Origin: Thermoproteota archaeon
GTDB lineage: Archaea; Thermoproteota; Methanomethylicia; Methanomethylicales; Methanomethylicaceae
Direction: 5' to 3'
Assembly (NCBI GenBank): GCA_030055545.1
Contig: JASFYK010000059.1
Coordinates: 1 to 5,856, forward strand
DNA length: 5,856 nt
The notes beneath the pieces were generated by a model. The model saw only the letters and a program-made list of their open reading frames with translations. It searched no databases and had not been told where the DNA came from. The position numbers and the translations under genes were made by a program. The first letter of the stretch is position 1, and every line of letters begins with the position of its first letter. This document shows, piece after piece, positions 4,219 to 5,856 of this stretch.

Positions 4219-5856
4219 AAACTATAAAAGTGGTCTGCTTCGATTTATCAGCGGTGCTGAAATGATGGTGGGCATAAATAGGCGCAAGGGCGGAGTGCTC
4301 GCTCTCCTGCTCCTCATCTCAATAATCCTGTTGGTCTCAGTCCAGCCTACAGAGTGTGCAGTCAACCTCTCGCTTTTGTCTGATAAGCAGGTTCTAGTCG
4401 CCGGGACTGAGAACACGATAAGATTCACTATTTCCAATCTGGGAAACACTGCTGCGAATGAAGTTATCGCATCGGCGACCATCGGCACATCACTCACCGG
4501 AGGAAACCTCATGATGATCGTCGGCGGTGACGGGAGGTTCGATCTCTCGACGATCGGGCCCGGTGAGAATAAGTCATTCACCATGACGGTTTACGTCTCG
4601 CCCTCGGCGGCGGGGCAGATCCTGCAGATCTCGTTCAGCATCAGTTACCGCGGAGACTCGGTCACGACTACTGTTACGAGGTCGGTCGGCTTCAGCGTGC
4701 CAAATAAGGACCTCGAGTCCCCGATCTTGGTTCCCCGGCTCACGCCGAACGAATTCAGGCCCGGGCAGAACAACACAGCCTACCTCATCATTGAGAACAC
4801 AGGGATGAGGGAGGCGCACAATGTAACGTTAGTGCTCGGACATCCCGGCGGCGCAGGGACGTCACAGCTCACAGGGAGTTCGTCACTCCTCACCGCCCTT
4901 ACGCCGACCACAACGACAGTGCAGGGGTCTTCGCAGTTCATCATCTATGACAGTGCAGGGCGGTGGGTAGTCGACTCGGTCGGGGCTAACGGGACCGTAG
5001 CCATCCCGGTTACCATCTACGCCCTAGCTTCCACCGCTGGCTCAGTGTTCCTCTTTCCTGTCCAGCTCTCCTATTCCGATGGCTTCACTTATGTGCAGGA
5101 GACGAAATACGCAGGGATCAGGGTTTTGCCCGCACCCTCAGAGACCACCAGCTTCAGCATCTCCCTTAGCACGCAGGAAGTGATCGCGGGTAGGATAAAT
5201 CATTTGGATGTCACTCTGAAGAACATCGGGTCGGGACCGGTCAGCGGTGCTGTCCTAGGCATCGGGTTTTCGGGGTCGCAGCTCTCCTCGATTGCAAGCA
5301 CCGGATCTGTTTCGATCCCACAGTCTTCATCCCTAGTCCTCATAGGAAGCGACGGGACTTGGGTCATCGGGGATCTGAGTCAGGGGGAAGAGGCACACGT
5401 GAACGTCTCGGTATATGTGCCCCCATCTTCAGCAGGCTCTGTTGCCACGCTGAGCACATCGCTGTTCTACACGGACTCTCTCCAGAGGTCAAAGCAGGAG
5501 ACTAAGCAGGCAGGCATTCTCGTGAAAGGCCAGGTCGATCTGATCGTGCTGGAGACCTCGACTTTCCCACAGAACGTATCTTCAGGCAAGCCTTTTTCGG
5601 TCTCAGTCACCATGATCAACCTAGGGACCTCGCCTGCAAAGAGCGCAATATTGACCCCTTCAGGGACCGGCGAACTCAGGCCGGTCACTAGCGACAGGAT
5701 ATTCATCGGCGACATCGCGGTGGATGTCCCGTCCTCCTTCACGCTCAGCTTGGTCGGGGATAACTTGACCAGCGGGGTCTATAATCTCAACCTGACTTAC
5801 ACGTACAAGGACAGCCTCAGCCAGATCCAAGAGAATTATCTGATCTTGCCCATCAA
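4208..5856 (+). CDS. Secreted or surface-anchored CARDB/COG1361-like repeat protein paired with the ABC ATPase (3' end outside window)
   Basis: An uninterrupted reading frame of 549 codons runs from ATG 4208 off the right edge. Residues 24-51 look like a signal peptide or membrane anchor: basic NRRK, a hydrophobic core from about 29 to 45, then a polar stretch ending near Ala51. C50 is not in a lipobox. The rest is Ser/Thr/Gly/Val-rich beta-structure with at least four related modules (52-165, 171-308, 314-439, 442 onward). Each opens with an NLG/NTG/NIG-type strand pair and closes with a Gly...Tyr-x-Asp strand, as in CARDB/Ig-like domains of archaeal COG1361 'S-layer-like' proteins. About nine N-x-S/T sequons fit an extracellular glycoprotein. 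Such proteins often lie beside LolD-type ATPases and FtsX-like permeases, so this may be the external arm of that transporter. An alternative start at ATG 4262 (with GGTG upstream) gives a shorter leader; 4208 has the better ribosome site. Exact function unknown. Confidence 0.85.
   Translation, partial: MQSRNYKSGLLRFISGAEMMVGINRRKGGVLALLLLISIILLVSVQPTECAVNLSLLSDKQVLVAGTENTIRFTISNLGNTAANEVIASATIGTSLTGGNLMMIVGGDGRFDLSTIGPGENKSFTMTVYVSPSAAGQILQISFSISYRGDSVTTTVTRSVGFSVPNKDLESPILVPRLTPNEFRPGQNNTAYLIIENTGMREAHNVTLVLGHPGGAGTSQLTGSSSLLTALTPTTTTVQGSSQFIIYDSAGRWVVDSVGANGTVAIPVTIYALASTAGSVFLFPVQLSYSDGFTYVQETKYAGIRVLPAPSETTSFSISLSTQEVIAGRINHLDVTLKNIGSGPVSGAVLGIGFSGSQLSSIASTGSVSIPQSSSLVLIGSDGTWVIGDLSQGEEAHVNVSVYVPPSSAGSVATLSTSLFYTDSLQRSKQETKQAGILVKGQVDLIVLETSTFPQNVSSGKPFSVSVTMINLGTSPAKSAILTPSGTGELRPVTSDRIFIGDIAVDVPSSFTLSLVGDNLTSGVYNLNLTYTYKDSLSQIQENYLILPI
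4361..5856 (+). repeat. Four tandem protein modules (diverged internal repeat)
   Basis: Within the secreted protein, equivalent motifs recur at about 115-140-residue intervals. The 'N-G' strand appears as TISNLGNTAANEV (74-86), IIENTGMREAHNV (194-206), TLKNIGSGPVSGA (336-348) and TMINLGTSPAKSA (468-480). A middle motif appears as MIVGGDGRFDLSTIGPGE (103-120), FIIYDSAGRWVVDSVGANG (244-262) and LIGSDGTWVIGDLSQGE (378-394). The closing strand appears as AAGQILQISFSISYRGD (134-150), TAGSVFLFPVQLSYSDG (276-292), SAGSVATLSTSLFYTD (408-423) and TSGVYNLNLTYTYKD (521-535). The fourth module has a shorter, altered middle. The repeats are visible only at protein level, so the duplications are old. Confidence 0.75.

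Noticed and set aside
4221..4230. A TATA-like ACTATAAAAG just inside the secreted-protein gene
   Set aside because: It could serve an internal start near ATG 4262, but the perfect ribosome site before ATG 4208 and the gene overlap make co-transcription with the ATPase the simpler reading.
4349..4360. Possible lipoprotein lipobox at Cys50 of the secreted protein
   Set aside because: The residues before the cysteine are Pro-Thr-Glu, not the small/hydrophobic residues of a lipobox; a plain signal peptide or anchor fits better.
5467..5742. A 91-codon minus-strand open frame in the right part
   Set aside because: It is antisense to the continuous secreted-protein frame, which keeps its repeat pattern through this stretch; no ribosome site or recognisable motif.

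Overview
The window looks archaeal. Intergenic spacers carry A/T-rich TATA-like boxes about 25 bases ahead of starts. Some genes have GGAGG/GAGGT-type ribosome sites, while thyX appears leaderless. TTG starts are used, and arginine is written mostly as AGG/AGA. The gene content fits: a single-RCK TrkA, a flavin-dependent thymidylate synthase, a VTT/DedA-type membrane protein, a left-handed beta-helix protein of the gamma-carbonic-anhydrase family, and an ABC ATPase followed by a large secreted protein of CARDB/COG1361 type. A Thermoproteota-like lineage is my best guess, but this is inference and the phylum is not proven from one window.

Layout. Bases 1-119 hold the 5' end of a minus-strand membrane protein that resembles the start of TrkH. 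It diverges from trkA (208-861, +) across a short A/T-rich shared promoter, which suggests a potassium-uptake pair. trkA converges on thyX (883-1578, -). Upstream of thyX on the same strand lie a VTT-domain membrane protein (1693-2391, -) and a two-domain beta-helix protein (2432-3346, -). These three may be partly co-transcribed, although thyX has its own TATA box. A divergent promoter region (3347-3489) separates them from a plus-strand operon. This consists of a LolD/MacB-type ABC ATPase (3490-4218) and, overlapping it by 11 bases, a signal-peptide-bearing extracellular protein (4208 to beyond the window end) built of at least four repeated beta-sandwich modules. A FtsX/MacB-like permease would be expected further downstream.

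The most interesting observation is in the two-domain beta-helix protein. Aligned by eye to gamma-carbonic anhydrase (Cam), domain 1 keeps only the zinc histidine that Cam supplies from the neighbouring subunit (His117 type, here H67), plus the Gln-Asp pair. Domain 2 keeps the other two zinc histidines (His81 and His122 types, here H232 and H254), plus the Arg/Asp/Glu set, and has lost the first. The two halves are therefore complementary, as if a homotrimeric interface active site had been divided between two fused, specialised domains. The rest of the window is mainly conserved housekeeping or transport genes. I see no tRNA, rRNA, CRISPR array, insertion sequence or integrase.
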